This document shows, piece after piece, positions 35,759-44,430 of a DNA stretch of 64,000 nt. Positions within the stretch are counted from its first letter, which is position 1; every line of letters starts with the position of its first letter. Source of the stretch: Actimicrobium sp034313845 (GTDB lineage: Bacteria; Pseudomonadota; Gammaproteobacteria; Burkholderiales; Burkholderiaceae_D); the NCBI RefSeq assembly GCF_034313845.1, contig NZ_JAVIWN010000001.1. One strand, 5' to 3'. A model generated the notes under the pieces. That model was not told the DNA's origin and did not search any database. It worked only from the letters and a program-made list of their open reading frames with translations. The position numbers were made by a program, and so were the translations under genes.

Positions 35759-38370
35759 GCCAAAAACGCCTATTTGATAGTTTGACCGCCATGTTCTCGG
35801 ACCAGCCGGTAGTTTTCTGGCATGACATCGAGGCAGAATTTTGCGGCGCCGTCGACGGCCTCCAGCTCGATGGGGTGCAATTAGTTCACCTGGATGACAC
35901 TGCAGCCTTGCAGGTGAAGCTCAACATCGAACGGACTCCAGACCAGCGTTGGCTTATATACAGTGCCAAGCCAGAGCCGGAACCGACAAAAGACTGGCTG
36001 CTCGATGTGCGCATGCGCAGCAAGTCGTTCCGGGCAGACTCGACATCCATCCTGCTGGAAGACTTGGGCCTGACAACACTGGGCCTACGTCAACACCTGA
36101 AAGACCGAACAAAGTTCCTCCGCGCCAAAGACCGTTCGGATCGCCTCAAACGGCTGGTTTTGCCTAGCGACGGCGCAACGGATCTGGACCGCAAAATGAT
36201 GGCGGTGCTGGCCCGTGCCGACCAGCCAGACCTGTTTTCCATATTGCAGCGCCTCTATGGCGCGATGGTCGTTGATGGTCTCGGGGATCTGACGGCGCAG
36301 CCCAAAGCCTGGCAAGAATTTGCGGCCAATGATTTGACGCCGGCGTTCTGGGATCTGGTGCAGGTTCAATTCGGCTACGCCGATGCGAATCCAAGTTTAC
36401 GCGATCTGTTGCTACGCATTCTGGTGACCGATTTTTGTCGTGGTCTGCAGGGCGATACCCCGCGTCAGCTGGCGCATTTTGTGTTACCTGACCGGAGCCT
36501 CGCGGCAAATGCATCGGTCTTTGTCGCACGTTGGCGTTCCGATATCGCCCAGTTCGCAAGTTACAACGCCTTGGCGCAAGCGGTGGCCAACGAGCTTGAA
36601 CTGGTGAGTTTGTTGTCGGGACACTCCGCAGAGCAGTTGGTCGAGTGCATGACGTTTGAAGATGTCGAACTGCGCGTCGTGCAAGACCTCAAGCAGCGCA
36701 TCGTGGTCGGTGCCGGCGCCAACATGGATGTGGTGCGCGCATTGATGGCGCGCCGTCGAGATGGCCATTGGGCCAACCCGCTTTTGGCAAGCGCCAATGA
36801 GCGCACTCGTGCACTGGCTGCCTGTTACGACGCATTGACTGCGGCGGCTGACTTTTTCAGTCTGAAGGCGACGCATGCCGCAGGCTTTAGCTTTGCCGAT
36901 GCGGGCACCGCATTCGCTCAATATCGTGATGAGCTGTATCGCTTTGACCAGTTGTACCGGCATTTCCACACGGCGGCCGACGCAGTGGAACCCACAGGCT
37001 GGGCGGTTTTGCATGGGTTACGCGAGACGATTGAAGGCGTGTATTCAGGCTGGTTTATTCCGCAGTTGAGTACCGCCTGGTCAACAGTGCTGGAAGGGCC
37101 TCAGGGTCTGCTTAGCAATTGGAAGCTGCCGGAGGTGGTGTCCCAACAGGCGTTTTATGAACGTCGGGTGCTGCCGCTGTTTGACGGTGGCGTCAAACGG
37201 GTGTTCGTGTTGATTTCCGATGCATTCCGCTATGAAGTCGCACAGGAACTTGTGCAGCATACCAATAGCAAAAGCCGCTTCAAGGCATCGCTGGAGGGCA
37301 TGCTGGGGGTTTTGCCAAGTTACACCGCACTGGGTATGGCCGCCTTGCTGCCGCATCAGACACTGGCGTACAAAGAGAGTGCCAACCTGGATGTGCTGGT
37401 CGATGGTCATTTGGTGGCTACGCTGGAGCAGCGGTGCGAACAGTTGCAACGCTTTGGCGGCCTGGCGATTAAAGCGGAAGACTTGATGGCGTTGGGCAAA
37501 GACAAGGGCAGGGAGCTGGTACGCGACCAGAAGCTGGTCTACATCTATCACGACCGAATCGACATGATTGGCGACAAGCAGGCGTCCGAAACCAAGACCT
37601 TTGAAGCGGCTGCGCAAACGGTGCAAGAACTCGCCAATGTGCTGGGCTTTGTCATCAACAGCCTCAATGGATCGACGGTGCTGGTCACCGCAGACCATGG
37701 CTTTATGTACCAGGAATCGGCACTGGACGACGCCGATAAATCCACGCTTGAAGAGAAGCCTGCAGGCACTTTAAAAGCCAAGAAGCGCTACCTGATTGGC
37801 CGCGACTTGGGCGCGACGGCGAAGGCGTGGTCTGGCAATACGGCGGTAACTGCGGGCACTACCCCGGAGGGAAGTCTGGACTTCTGGCTGCCCAAGGGCG
37901 CAAGCCGCTTCCATTTTGCAGGGGGTGCCCGTTTTGTGCATGGCAGCGCCATGCCGCAGGAGGTCGTGGTGCCGGTCATTACGGTGCGCGTGAGCGAAGC
38001 GGAAAACGCCAAGACAAAGTATGTCAGCGTCAGCTTGCTGGGCACCGTGAACAAGGTCGTGACCAATACCCAGCGATTCGAATTTATCCAGACCGATGCG
38101 GTATCGGAGCGCGTGTTGGCGCGGTCGGTGGTGGTGTCGTTGCGCGATTTCTCTGATGACGGCAAGCCGATCAGCAATGAACAGTCCATCACATTCGACA
38201 GCACGTCACAGCTGCTTGATGAGCGCAAACGCACCATTTTCTTGACGGTGCAGGCGGGCACGCATGACCCGCACAAACGCTATGACCTGGTGATGCGCGA
38301 CGCGGTCAGCAAAGTGGAAGTGCTGCGCTTGCCCATAAAGGTAGACTTGGCGTTTGGTAATGACTTTTGA
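35755..38370 (+). CDS. pglZ: BREX phosphatase-superfamily protein PglZ (type A)
   Basis: The 871-residue protein is the PglZ core component. It has the characteristic N-terminus ending in QPVVFWHDIEAEF and an alkaline-phosphatase-like core with ISDAFRYEV (Asp489) and VTADHGF (Asp647, His648), the metal-binding residues expected in the superfamily. PglZ family members can have nuclease or phosphodiesterase activity in characterised BREX systems. The start lacks a ribosome site, and the preceding 188 bases look like a recombination scar. It overlaps or abuts brxL downstream. Confidence 0.93.
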   Translation: MSQKRLFDSLTAMFSDQPVVFWHDIEAEFCGAVDGLQLDGVQLVHLDDTAALQVKLNIERTPDQRWLIYSAKPEPEPTKDWLLDVRMRSKSFRADSTSILLEDLGLTTLGLRQHLKDRTKFLRAKDRSDRLKRLVLPSDGATDLDRKMMAVLARADQPDLFSILQRLYGAMVVDGLGDLTAQPKAWQEFAANDLTPAFWDLVQVQFGYADANPSLRDLLLRILVTDFCRGLQGDTPRQLAHFVLPDRSLAANASVFVARWRSDIAQFASYNALAQAVANELELVSLLSGHSAEQLVECMTFEDVELRVVQDLKQRIVVGAGANMDVVRALMARRRDGHWANPLLASANERTRALAACYDALTAAADFFSLKATHAAGFSFADAGTAFAQYRDELYRFDQLYRHFHTAADAVEPTGWAVLHGLRETIEGVYSGWFIPQLSTAWSTVLEGPQGLLSNWKLPEVVSQQAFYERRVLPLFDGGVKRVFVLISDAFRYEVAQELVQHTNSKSRFKASLEGMLGVLPSYTALGMAALLPHQTLAYKESANLDVLVDGHLVATLEQRCEQLQRFGGLAIKAEDLMALGKDKGRELVRDQKLVYIYHDRIDMIGDKQASETKTFEAAAQTVQELANVLGFVINSLNGSTVLVTADHGFMYQESALDDADKSTLEEKPAGTLKAKKRYLIGRDLGATAKAWSGNTAVTAGTTPEGSLDFWLPKGASRFHFAGGARFVHGSAMPQEVVVPVITVRVSEAENAKTKYVSVSLLGTVNKVVTNTQRFEFIQTDAVSERVLARSVVVSLRDFSDDGKPISNEQSITFDSTSQLLDERKRTIFLTVQAGTHDPHKRYDLVMRDAVSKVEVLRLPIKVDLAFGNDF

Positions 38371-38378
38371 AAATTGAA

Positions 38379-40439
38379 ATGATGCAGACTCCGACACCAA
38401 CCGACCCAGTAGCCAATGCACTGCCAGATACCAGCCTGGACACGTTACTCAATACGTATTTCGCTGGCAAGGTCGTGCGAAAAGATCTGACCAAGTTGAT
38501 TAAAGAGGGCGCGAACGTTCCGGTTTATGTTCTGGAATACCTGCTAGGTATGTACTGCGCCAGTAATGACGAGGAGGTCATCCAGGGCGGATTGGTCAAC
38601 GTCAAACGCATCCTGACTGAGAACTATGTGCGGCCGGACGAGGCCGAGAAGGTGAAGTCCAAGGTGCGTGAAAGCGGCACCTACAAGGTCATCGATAAGG
38701 TGACCGTCAAGCTCAATGAGAAGCGCGATGTGTACGAGGCGCTGCTGTCGAACCTTGGGGTGAAGAACGCCGAGATATCCGATAGCTATGTCCGGCAGTT
38801 CGAGAAATTGCTGGTCGGCGGTATCTGGTGCATCGTCACATTGAAATACCATTTCGAAGAAGACCAGAAGGGTTCGCCTTTTTCTGTCACGGAACTCAAG
38901 CCTATCCAGATGCCGAACATGGATATGTCTGCCTTGTTTGAGGCGCGCAAGTCGTTCACCGATGAGCAGTGGATTGATGCGTTGATTCGCTCGACTGGCA
39001 TGGAGCCTAGCCATTTCAAGGAACGTGTGAAGTGGCATCTGCTGGCACGGATGGTGCCGTTGGTGGAAAACAATTACAACTTCTGCGAACTCGGGCCGCG
39101 TGGCACTGGCAAGAGTCACATTTACAAGGAAATCAGCCCGAACAGCATTCTGGTATCCGGCGGCCAGACTACGGTGGCCAACCTTTTCTACAACATGAGT
39201 GCGCGCAAGGTCGGCCTGGTTGGCTTGTGGGATGTGGTCGCGTTTGATGAAGTGGCCGGCATCAATTTCAAAGACACCGACGGCGTACAAATCATGAAGG
39301 ACTACATGGCTTCCGGCTCGTTCAGCCGGGGTCGCGAGTCTATTAATGCCAGTGCGGCGATGGTATTTGTCGGCAACATTAATCAGAGCGTTGAGTCGTT
39401 GGTGAAAACCTCGCACCTGTTGGCGCCATTTCCGGAAGCGATGATTGATTCGGCATTTTTTGACCGCTTTCATGCTTATGTTCCGGGCTGGGAAATCCCG
39501 AAAATGCGGCCGGAGTTTTTTACCAATCAGTACGGCCTGATTGTCGATTACCTGGCTGAATACCTGCGCGAGATGCGCAAGCAAAGCTTTGCTGATGCGA
39601 TTGATAAGTGGTTCAAGCTGGGGAATAACCTGAACCAGCGCGACACCATCGCGGTGCGTAGAACCACTTCAGGCCTGCTCAAGCTGGTCTGTCCCAACGG
39701 TGAGTACACCAAGGACTCGGTGCGTAAATGCCTGGAATACGCGTTGGAGGCACGCCGTCGCGTCAAAGAACAGCTCAAGAAAATTGGTGGCATGGAGTTC
39801 TATGACGTTCATTTCAGCTACATCGACCTGGAGGACAGCGTTGAGCGTTTTGTGACCGTGCCTGAGCAGTCGAGCGGTGCGCTTGTGCCTGAAGGACGCC
39901 TGTCGCCAGGAACCTTGCACACGATCAGCATGGGGACATCCGAGATGCCTGGCATTTACCGTCTGGAGATTCAATCTATTCCTGGGTCGGGTAAGGCAAA
40001 CGTCTCTGGCGTGGCACCGCGTGAAGCAGTGCGCGTCGCGTTCGACTATTTCAAAGCCAACTCATCTCGCGTCAGTGCGGCCATCAAGCCGGGTGAGCGC
40101 GATTTTCATACCCATCTGGTGGAGTTGCAAAATAGCGGTGCTCCGAAGGCATTCACGCTGGCGAGCTTTATTGCTCTTTGTTCTGCGGCGCTGGGTAAGC
40201 CGGTGCAATCACAGCTGGCTGTGATGGGCGATATGAGCTTGGGCGGAACGATTGTGCAGGTGCAGAGTCTTGCGGAGTGCATGCAGGTTGCGTTTGATGC
40301 TGGTGCTAAGCGCATTCTGCTGCCGATGTCGAGTGTGACTGACATTGCTACTGTGCCTGGGGAGTTGTTTGCCAAGTTTCAGACTAGTTTTTATTCGGAT
40401 CCGGTGGATGCTGTTTTTAAAGCTTTGGGTGTTGAGTGA
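38379..40439 (+). CDS. brxL: BREX Lon-like ATPase BrxL
   Basis: The 686-residue protein is BrxL, with an N-terminal helical domain, an AAA+ ATPase module (Walker A GPRGTGKS at 239-246) and a C-terminal Lon-protease-like domain (about 540-686; AFTLASFIALCSAALGKPVQ and AKRILLPMSS). BrxL forms ring-shaped DNA-binding assemblies in studied systems; the Lon catalytic dyad is not obvious here. ATG at 38379 was chosen; a TTG at 38367 that overlaps the pglZ stop is also in frame. It closes the type 1 BREX gene order. The DNA after it has no clear terminator. Confidence 0.92.
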   Translation: MMQTPTPTDPVANALPDTSLDTLLNTYFAGKVVRKDLTKLIKEGANVPVYVLEYLLGMYCASNDEEVIQGGLVNVKRILTENYVRPDEAEKVKSKVRESGTYKVIDKVTVKLNEKRDVYEALLSNLGVKNAEISDSYVRQFEKLLVGGIWCIVTLKYHFEEDQKGSPFSVTELKPIQMPNMDMSALFEARKSFTDEQWIDALIRSTGMEPSHFKERVKWHLLARMVPLVENNYNFCELGPRGTGKSHIYKEISPNSILVSGGQTTVANLFYNMSARKVGLVGLWDVVAFDEVAGINFKDTDGVQIMKDYMASGSFSRGRESINASAAMVFVGNINQSVESLVKTSHLLAPFPEAMIDSAFFDRFHAYVPGWEIPKMRPEFFTNQYGLIVDYLAEYLREMRKQSFADAIDKWFKLGNNLNQRDTIAVRRTTSGLLKLVCPNGEYTKDSVRKCLEYALEARRRVKEQLKKIGGMEFYDVHFSYIDLEDSVERFVTVPEQSSGALVPEGRLSPGTLHTISMGTSEMPGIYRLEIQSIPGSGKANVSGVAPREAVRVAFDYFKANSSRVSAAIKPGERDFHTHLVELQNSGAPKAFTLASFIALCSAALGKPVQSQLAVMGDMSLGGTIVQVQSLAECMQVAFDAGAKRILLPMSSVTDIATVPGELFAKFQTSFYSDPVDAVFKALGVE

Positions 40440-40735
40440 ACTTGCAATGTTGGCCCACAGGGGCGTTGGTAAGGGGCCGCTCTCAGACGGGGTAAGCGTG
40501 GTTTTTGCACCGTGTAAATATTCATGGTGTGGTGACCATGATCCAAGCGCGCCGCGTGACAAACAACGGAAGGCAGGAGAATTGACGCTGGTGGCGAACA
40601 TGTCATACGCTTGACGGCGACATGACCAGCTAGAAAGTCATCCCGCGAGGATAAGGCAACGCATTGCAAAGGCTACGCTTCCGTTGTACCGTTCGCCCGC
40701 CAATACGGCCAATTATCGGAACTGGATTGGCCGTT
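40440..40735. other. Intergenic region between brxL and parE
   Basis: No gene is visible between the convergent brxL and parE. The inverted repeat ACGGCCAAT (40705-40713) / ATTGGCCGT (40726-40734) lies just beyond the parE stop and may end one or both transcripts, although neither side has a strong T-run. Confidence 0.45.
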
Positions 40736-41041
40736 TCAAGTGTGCCTGCCCAAGCTCATGCGCTGATGCAGGATGCGGACGACGGCAACCGATTCTTTGC
40801 GCTGACGGTAGACAATGACATGGGATCCTACCAGATAAGCACAATGTGTCGGCGGCAAGTCCGCCCGGTGATGTCCGAGAGCGGGGTTGCAGCCAATTGA
40901 CTCTAGCGCGCCATCAAGCTTGTCGCGATAAATCATTAGTTGATTTTCACCCCAGGTCTCGCCGGTATATCGCAGGATATCGATGAAATCTTGCATCGCC
41001 TTTACAGAAAGAACGAGCTGACAAGGCTTACGGGAGGACAT
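40736..41041 (-). CDS. parE: ParE/RelE-superfamily toxin
   Basis: The 101-residue protein (MSSRKPCQLVLSVKAMQDFI onward) has the ParE pattern: an N-terminal strand and two helices (DILRYTGETWGENQ), a middle GHHRADLP segment and the C-terminal strands with YLVGSHVIVYRQ and VAVVRILHQRM. ParE toxins poison DNA gyrase. It overlaps the ParD gene by 14 bases, the usual antitoxin-first order. A longer start at 41065 is possible but less like the family. Confidence 0.88.
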   Translation of the reverse strand: MSSRKPCQLVLSVKAMQDFIDILRYTGETWGENQLMIYRDKLDGALESIGCNPALGHHRADLPPTHCAYLVGSHVIVYRQRKESVAVVRILHQRMSLGRHT

Positions 41042-41315
41042 CCGGATCCAGTGGCTTGGTGCCATGCATGGCCGCTATGGCAAGTTCTGTGATCGTATCG
41101 CGTGTCTGGGACGAGTAAACGATTTCATCGCCCCTGTCGAGTTGTTCATCACCTTGCCTGATAGCCAACTGCCATGCTGCAAGACGGATTTCTTCTGACT
41201 GCATGCGGCGAATTGCATCCCGGATTACCTCGGTGGCATTCCCATAAAAGCCGTTCGTTACCTTTCCCTTTATAAATCCTTCCATTTCCGGCGACAGATT
41301 GATGTGCATGGTCAT
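41028..41315 (-). CDS. parD: ParD antitoxin (ribbon-helix-helix)
   Basis: The 95-residue protein begins MTMHINLSPEMEGFIKGKV and continues with FYGNATEVIRDAIRRM, the ribbon-helix-helix DNA-binding domain of ParD/CopG antitoxins; the C-terminal tail binds the toxin. Start 41315 has AAGGA eight bases upstream; the open frame extends further upstream without support. It probably represses its own promoter through the palindrome at 41347-41365. Confidence 0.88.
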   Translation of the reverse strand: MTMHINLSPEMEGFIKGKVTNGFYGNATEVIRDAIRRMQSEEIRLAAWQLAIRQGDEQLDRGDEIVYSSQTRDTITELAIAAMHGTKPLDPDVLP

Positions 41316-41346
41316 GGCTGTTCCTTTTGAGCGAATTGTCCATACT

Positions 41347-41365
41347 ATATCCATGGCATGGATAT
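41347..41365. promoter_or_regulatory. Perfect palindrome, probable ParD operator
   Basis: ATATCCATGGCATGGATAT is a perfect 9-base inverted repeat around a single G, located 32 bases upstream of the parD start. Its position and symmetry suit autoregulation by a ribbon-helix-helix antitoxin. Confidence 0.65.
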
Positions 41366-41554
41366 TAATCAATGAGTCGAGGCTTTTCACCGTTACTGCT
41401 CAAGCCGCAGCAGCTTGTGGTTGATGCCCGGTTATTAACAATTTGCAACACGGCTTACGGCTTCGTCGTGTTCGGAGATTCACCAGATCACGTTGTTGGA
41501 GGAATGCCGCAGCGACGGTCTTACCGCACCTTCTCTTGAACTGGAATGCTCATC

Positions 41555-42040
41555 ATGAAAACCTCTTCCCTTATAGTCACTACCCTTTTATCAATCCTCG
41601 GTGCTTCGGCCTTTGCACAAGGCGCGCCCGTGGCGCAGGTCAAGCAAGACAATGCCGCCATTCGTCAGGAGACCCGCGCGATCCGCGCCGACAATCACGC
41701 CATTCGCCAGGACACGGCGGCAGTACAAACTACGAAGCAGGAAATTCACCACGACCAGCAAGCATTACAGGCTGACCGCCATGCCCGCAATGTTGACCAG
41801 CATCGCGAAAATGTTGCCCTGTCGCGCGGCAATCTGGCCGGTGCACAGCGTGCCAATAACGCCCGTTTGCAGGAACAGCACGTGATCAACAGCCAAAAAC
41901 AGGACTTGCATCAGGACCGTCGTGCCTTGTCGCATGAACGCCATGTCCGACATGATGCGGTCGTTGCGCGCAATGACGAACGGCACGAGCGTCATGCAGA
42001 CGTAGTCAGTCGCAACGTCGCGGCTAGCCACATTCGTTAA
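41555..42040 (+). CDS. Secreted helical protein of unknown function
   Basis: The 161-residue product has a clear signal peptide (MKTSSLIVTTLLSILGASAF, cleavage after AFA) and a mature part made almost entirely of charged, Gln/Asn/His/Arg-rich helix with repeated units such as NAAIRQETRAIRADNHAIRQ, predicting a coiled coil. Met4 of the longer frame (41555) is the best start. No enzyme motif is visible. It is likely a periplasmic protein; similar sequences are annotated only as hypothetical. Confidence 0.7.
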   Translation: MKTSSLIVTTLLSILGASAFAQGAPVAQVKQDNAAIRQETRAIRADNHAIRQDTAAVQTTKQEIHHDQQALQADRHARNVDQHRENVALSRGNLAGAQRANNARLQEQHVINSQKQDLHQDRRALSHERHVRHDAVVARNDERHERHADVVSRNVAASHIR

Positions 42041-42162
42041 TAGCGGCGCGGGGACCGATCTATAAGGGAAACTCGCCGTAGTTACTTCATCCGTAGTCCA
42101 CGTGCGGCGTAGACTACGTAATGCACCCTATCAATCATTGAAATCACTTTTGAAAGCTGTCC

Positions 42163-42417
42163 ATGAACATTTCTAAACTTTCCCTGGTTGTACTCGCCTG
42201 TGCGACATTGTTGGCCGGAGAGGCCAGTGCCAAGGGGTGTCTTGCCGGTGCCGCTGTTTGTGGCGTGGCCGGTCATGTCGCTGGCAAGCATGCGGTTATT
42301 GGTGCAGGTGTTGGCTGTATTGTTGGTCGCCATCAGGCGAACAAGAAGGACCGCGCGGCAGCGGCAAGTCAGGCGACTGCCACACCGGCGACAGGGGCAT
42401 CGGTACCTTCCAAGTAA
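42163..42417 (+). CDS. Small exported glycine-zipper protein
   Basis: The 84-residue protein has a signal peptide (MNISKLSLVVLACATLLAGE, cleavage after ASA) and a glycine-rich segment (CLAGAAVCGVAGHVAGKHAV then IGAGVGCIVGRH) like those of small glycine-zipper envelope proteins, with three cysteines. A basic, Ala-rich tail follows. Function is unknown. Confidence 0.65.
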   Translation: MNISKLSLVVLACATLLAGEASAKGCLAGAAVCGVAGHVAGKHAVIGAGVGCIVGRHQANKKDRAAAASQATATPATGASVPSK

Positions 42418-42462
42418 CACGTCGCAGCGGAACTTGACTGTCAATGTTGGTGGCATCGACTT

Positions 42463-42831
42463 CGTAAGCCCGCTAAAAAGCGGAACCCCGCGCGGGCGCC
42501 GCTCAATGCGAACGCGGTGACGGTGTTGCGCGAGCAAGTTGGTCGGCATCCGCAAGCGTGTTTTACGTACAAGGGCAACCCGATCCGGTGGGATGTGACG
42601 AATACGGCGTGGCACAACGCGATCAAGAAAGCGGAGTTGAGCGATTTCCGGTTTCATGATCTGCGGCATACGTGGGCATCTTGGCACCGGCAGGCGGGCA
42701 CGTCCTGCGATGAACTGAAAGACCTGGGCGGCTGGAAATCACGGGTGATAGTGGACCGGTACGCCAAATACGCGACGGCGCACTTGCAGGTGGCGGCTTC
42801 GCGCATCGTGGGGAAAAGGGAAGGGGACTAG
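42463..42831 (+). pseudogene. Tyrosine recombinase (integrase) C-terminal fragment
   Basis: From about codon KPAKKRNPARAPLNANAV the sequence matches the C-terminal half of a phage-type integrase, with the HDLRHTWASWH box, the LGGWKS segment and the catalytic tyrosine context VDRYAKY. The N-terminal domain and first catalytic Arg are missing, and there is no proper start. It points toward the adjacent tRNA-Asn gene 70 bases away, a common integration site, so it is probably the remains of an element that used it. Confidence 0.75.
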
Positions 42832-42858
42832 CGTGTCACGTTTTTGTCACGTTGGACA

Positions 42859-42893
42859 AAACGAAAAGGGCCAACACATGCGTGTAGGCCCTT
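42859..42893 (-). terminator. Intrinsic terminator of tRNA-Asn
   Basis: On the minus strand, AAGGGCC and GGCCCTT (42887-42893 and 42866-42872) with inner ACAC/GTGT pairing form a hairpin followed by a T-rich stretch (TTTTCGTTTT), directly downstream of the tRNA gene. Confidence 0.8.
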
Positions 42894-42901
42894 CAGTATT
42901 C

Positions 42902-42977
42902 TGGCTCCCCGACCTGGACTCGAACCAGGGACCTGCGGATTAACAGTCCGTCGCTCTACCAACTGAGCTATCAGGGA
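42902..42977 (-). tRNA. tRNA-Asn (GTT anticodon)
   Basis: The 76-base gene folds into a standard cloverleaf: acceptor TCCCTGA/TCGGGGA, D-arm GCTCAGTTGGTAGAGC, anticodon loop CTGTTAA with GTT anticodon, T-arm with GGTTCGAGTCC, and an encoded CCA end. It is followed by an intrinsic terminator. An integrase remnant lies next to its 3' end. Confidence 0.95.
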
Positions 42978-43098
42978 AAAGCTGCCGCATTATGGCGGAA
43001 CAGATGCTGCCTGTCAAAAGTTTCAAGACTGCTTTACTACCAACTTTCGACAGTGCTGCAAGAACAAAAACTGCTTCTTCTCACAGCGAGGCCGAAGT

Positions 43099-44313
43099 CT
43101 ACAATACTTTCGCGATGGCCTCAACCACCTTGTCGATATTGGTGGAATTTAATGCTGCCACGCAGATGCGACCGGTGTCGACAGCGTAGATCGAATGCTC
43201 ACTTGCGAGGCGGGCTACTTGATCTTTGGTCAGGCCGGAGTAAGAAAACATGCCGCGTTGCTTGATGACGAAATCGAAGTCATGGCCGGGGGCTTTTTCT
43301 TTCAGCTTTGAGACAAACAGCTGACGCATTTCACGGATGCGCACGCGCATGCCAGCAAGTTCTTCTTCCCACAACTGGCGCAGTTCCGGTGTCGACAAAG
43401 CCAATGCCACGACCTGGCCGCCATGTACCGGCGGGTTCGAGTAGTTGGTGCGAATGACGCGTTTGAGTTGCGACAGCAAACGTGCAGCCTCGTCGCTGCT
43501 GACAGCAACGATGCTCAGTGCGCCAACGCGTTCGCCGTAAAGCGAGAACGATTTTGAAAACGAGTTCGAGACGAACAGCGGACCGCCTGCTTCAGCGAAC
43601 TGGCGCACGACTTTGCCATCGGCTTCGATACCATCGCCAAAGCCCTGATAGGCCATATCGAGAAACGGCACCAGACCGCGCTCTGTAACGACCTTGATCA
43701 CTTCCAGCCATTGCGCATCAGTCAGGTCAGCACCGGTCGGGTTGTGGCAGCAAGCGTGCAGCAGCACAATCGATCCGGCTGGCATGGTGTGCAGCGCATC
43801 GAGCATGCCTGAAAAATTCACGCCTCGGGTGGCGGGGTCGTAGTACGGATAATTGTTGACGACGAAGCCGGCCGATTCAAACAAGGCGCGATGGTTTTCC
43901 CAGCTCGGGTCGCTGATCCACACTTGCGCGTCCGGGGCGAAGCGCTGCAGAAAGTCGGCACCGAGTTTCAGGGCACCGGTTCCACCGACGGCTTGCGCAG
44001 TGATTGCGCGCTTTTCGGTGATAACGGCGCTGCCAATGCCGAAGACAAGTTCCTGCACCGCTTTGTCGTACGCAGCCAGACCATCAATTGGCAGGTAAGT
44101 GCGCGGCGCAGCTTTTTCCATCATGACGGCTTCGGCTTTTTTGACGCATTCCAGCAGGGGAACCTTGCCGTTATTGTCATAGTAGACGCCAACGCCAAGA
44201 TTGATCTTGACGGGATTTTTGTCGGCATTGAATGCTTCCGTGATGCCCAGGATCGGGTCGCGGGGAGCCATCTCAATGGCGGTAAACAGGGAGGCAGAAA
44301 GGGGTGCGTTCAT
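43099..44313 (-). CDS. tyrB: Aromatic amino acid aminotransferase (AspC/TyrB class I)
   Basis: The 404-residue PLP enzyme transfers amino groups between aromatic or acidic amino acids and 2-oxoglutarate. It has the motif CCHNPTG (188-194), the cofactor Lys254 in SFSKSF and the C-terminal substrate Arg region. ATG at 44313 starts the family-typical MNAPLSASLF; upstream extension of the frame has no support. The gene is divergent from uvrB with a 117-base shared upstream region. Whether tyrosine or aspartate is preferred cannot be told. Confidence 0.92.
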   Translation of the reverse strand: MNAPLSASLFTAIEMAPRDPILGITEAFNADKNPVKINLGVGVYYDNNGKVPLLECVKKAEAVMMEKAAPRTYLPIDGLAAYDKAVQELVFGIGSAVITEKRAITAQAVGGTGALKLGADFLQRFAPDAQVWISDPSWENHRALFESAGFVVNNYPYYDPATRGVNFSGMLDALHTMPAGSIVLLHACCHNPTGADLTDAQWLEVIKVVTERGLVPFLDMAYQGFGDGIEADGKVVRQFAEAGGPLFVSNSFSKSFSLYGERVGALSIVAVSSDEAARLLSQLKRVIRTNYSNPPVHGGQVVALALSTPELRQLWEEELAGMRVRIREMRQLFVSKLKEKAPGHDFDFVIKQRGMFSYSGLTKDQVARLASEHSIYAVDTGRICVAALNSTNIDKVVEAIAKVL

Positions 44314-44430
44314 CGTGATAACATTAAAAGTTAGCTGCACAAGATCGCTTGCAGTCGGGTTGGAGATAGCGTCACAGTAAGTTGCTGACGCCAGTTTGCA
44401 GTGAGTAATTTTAACAAAGGTCGCCACCAT

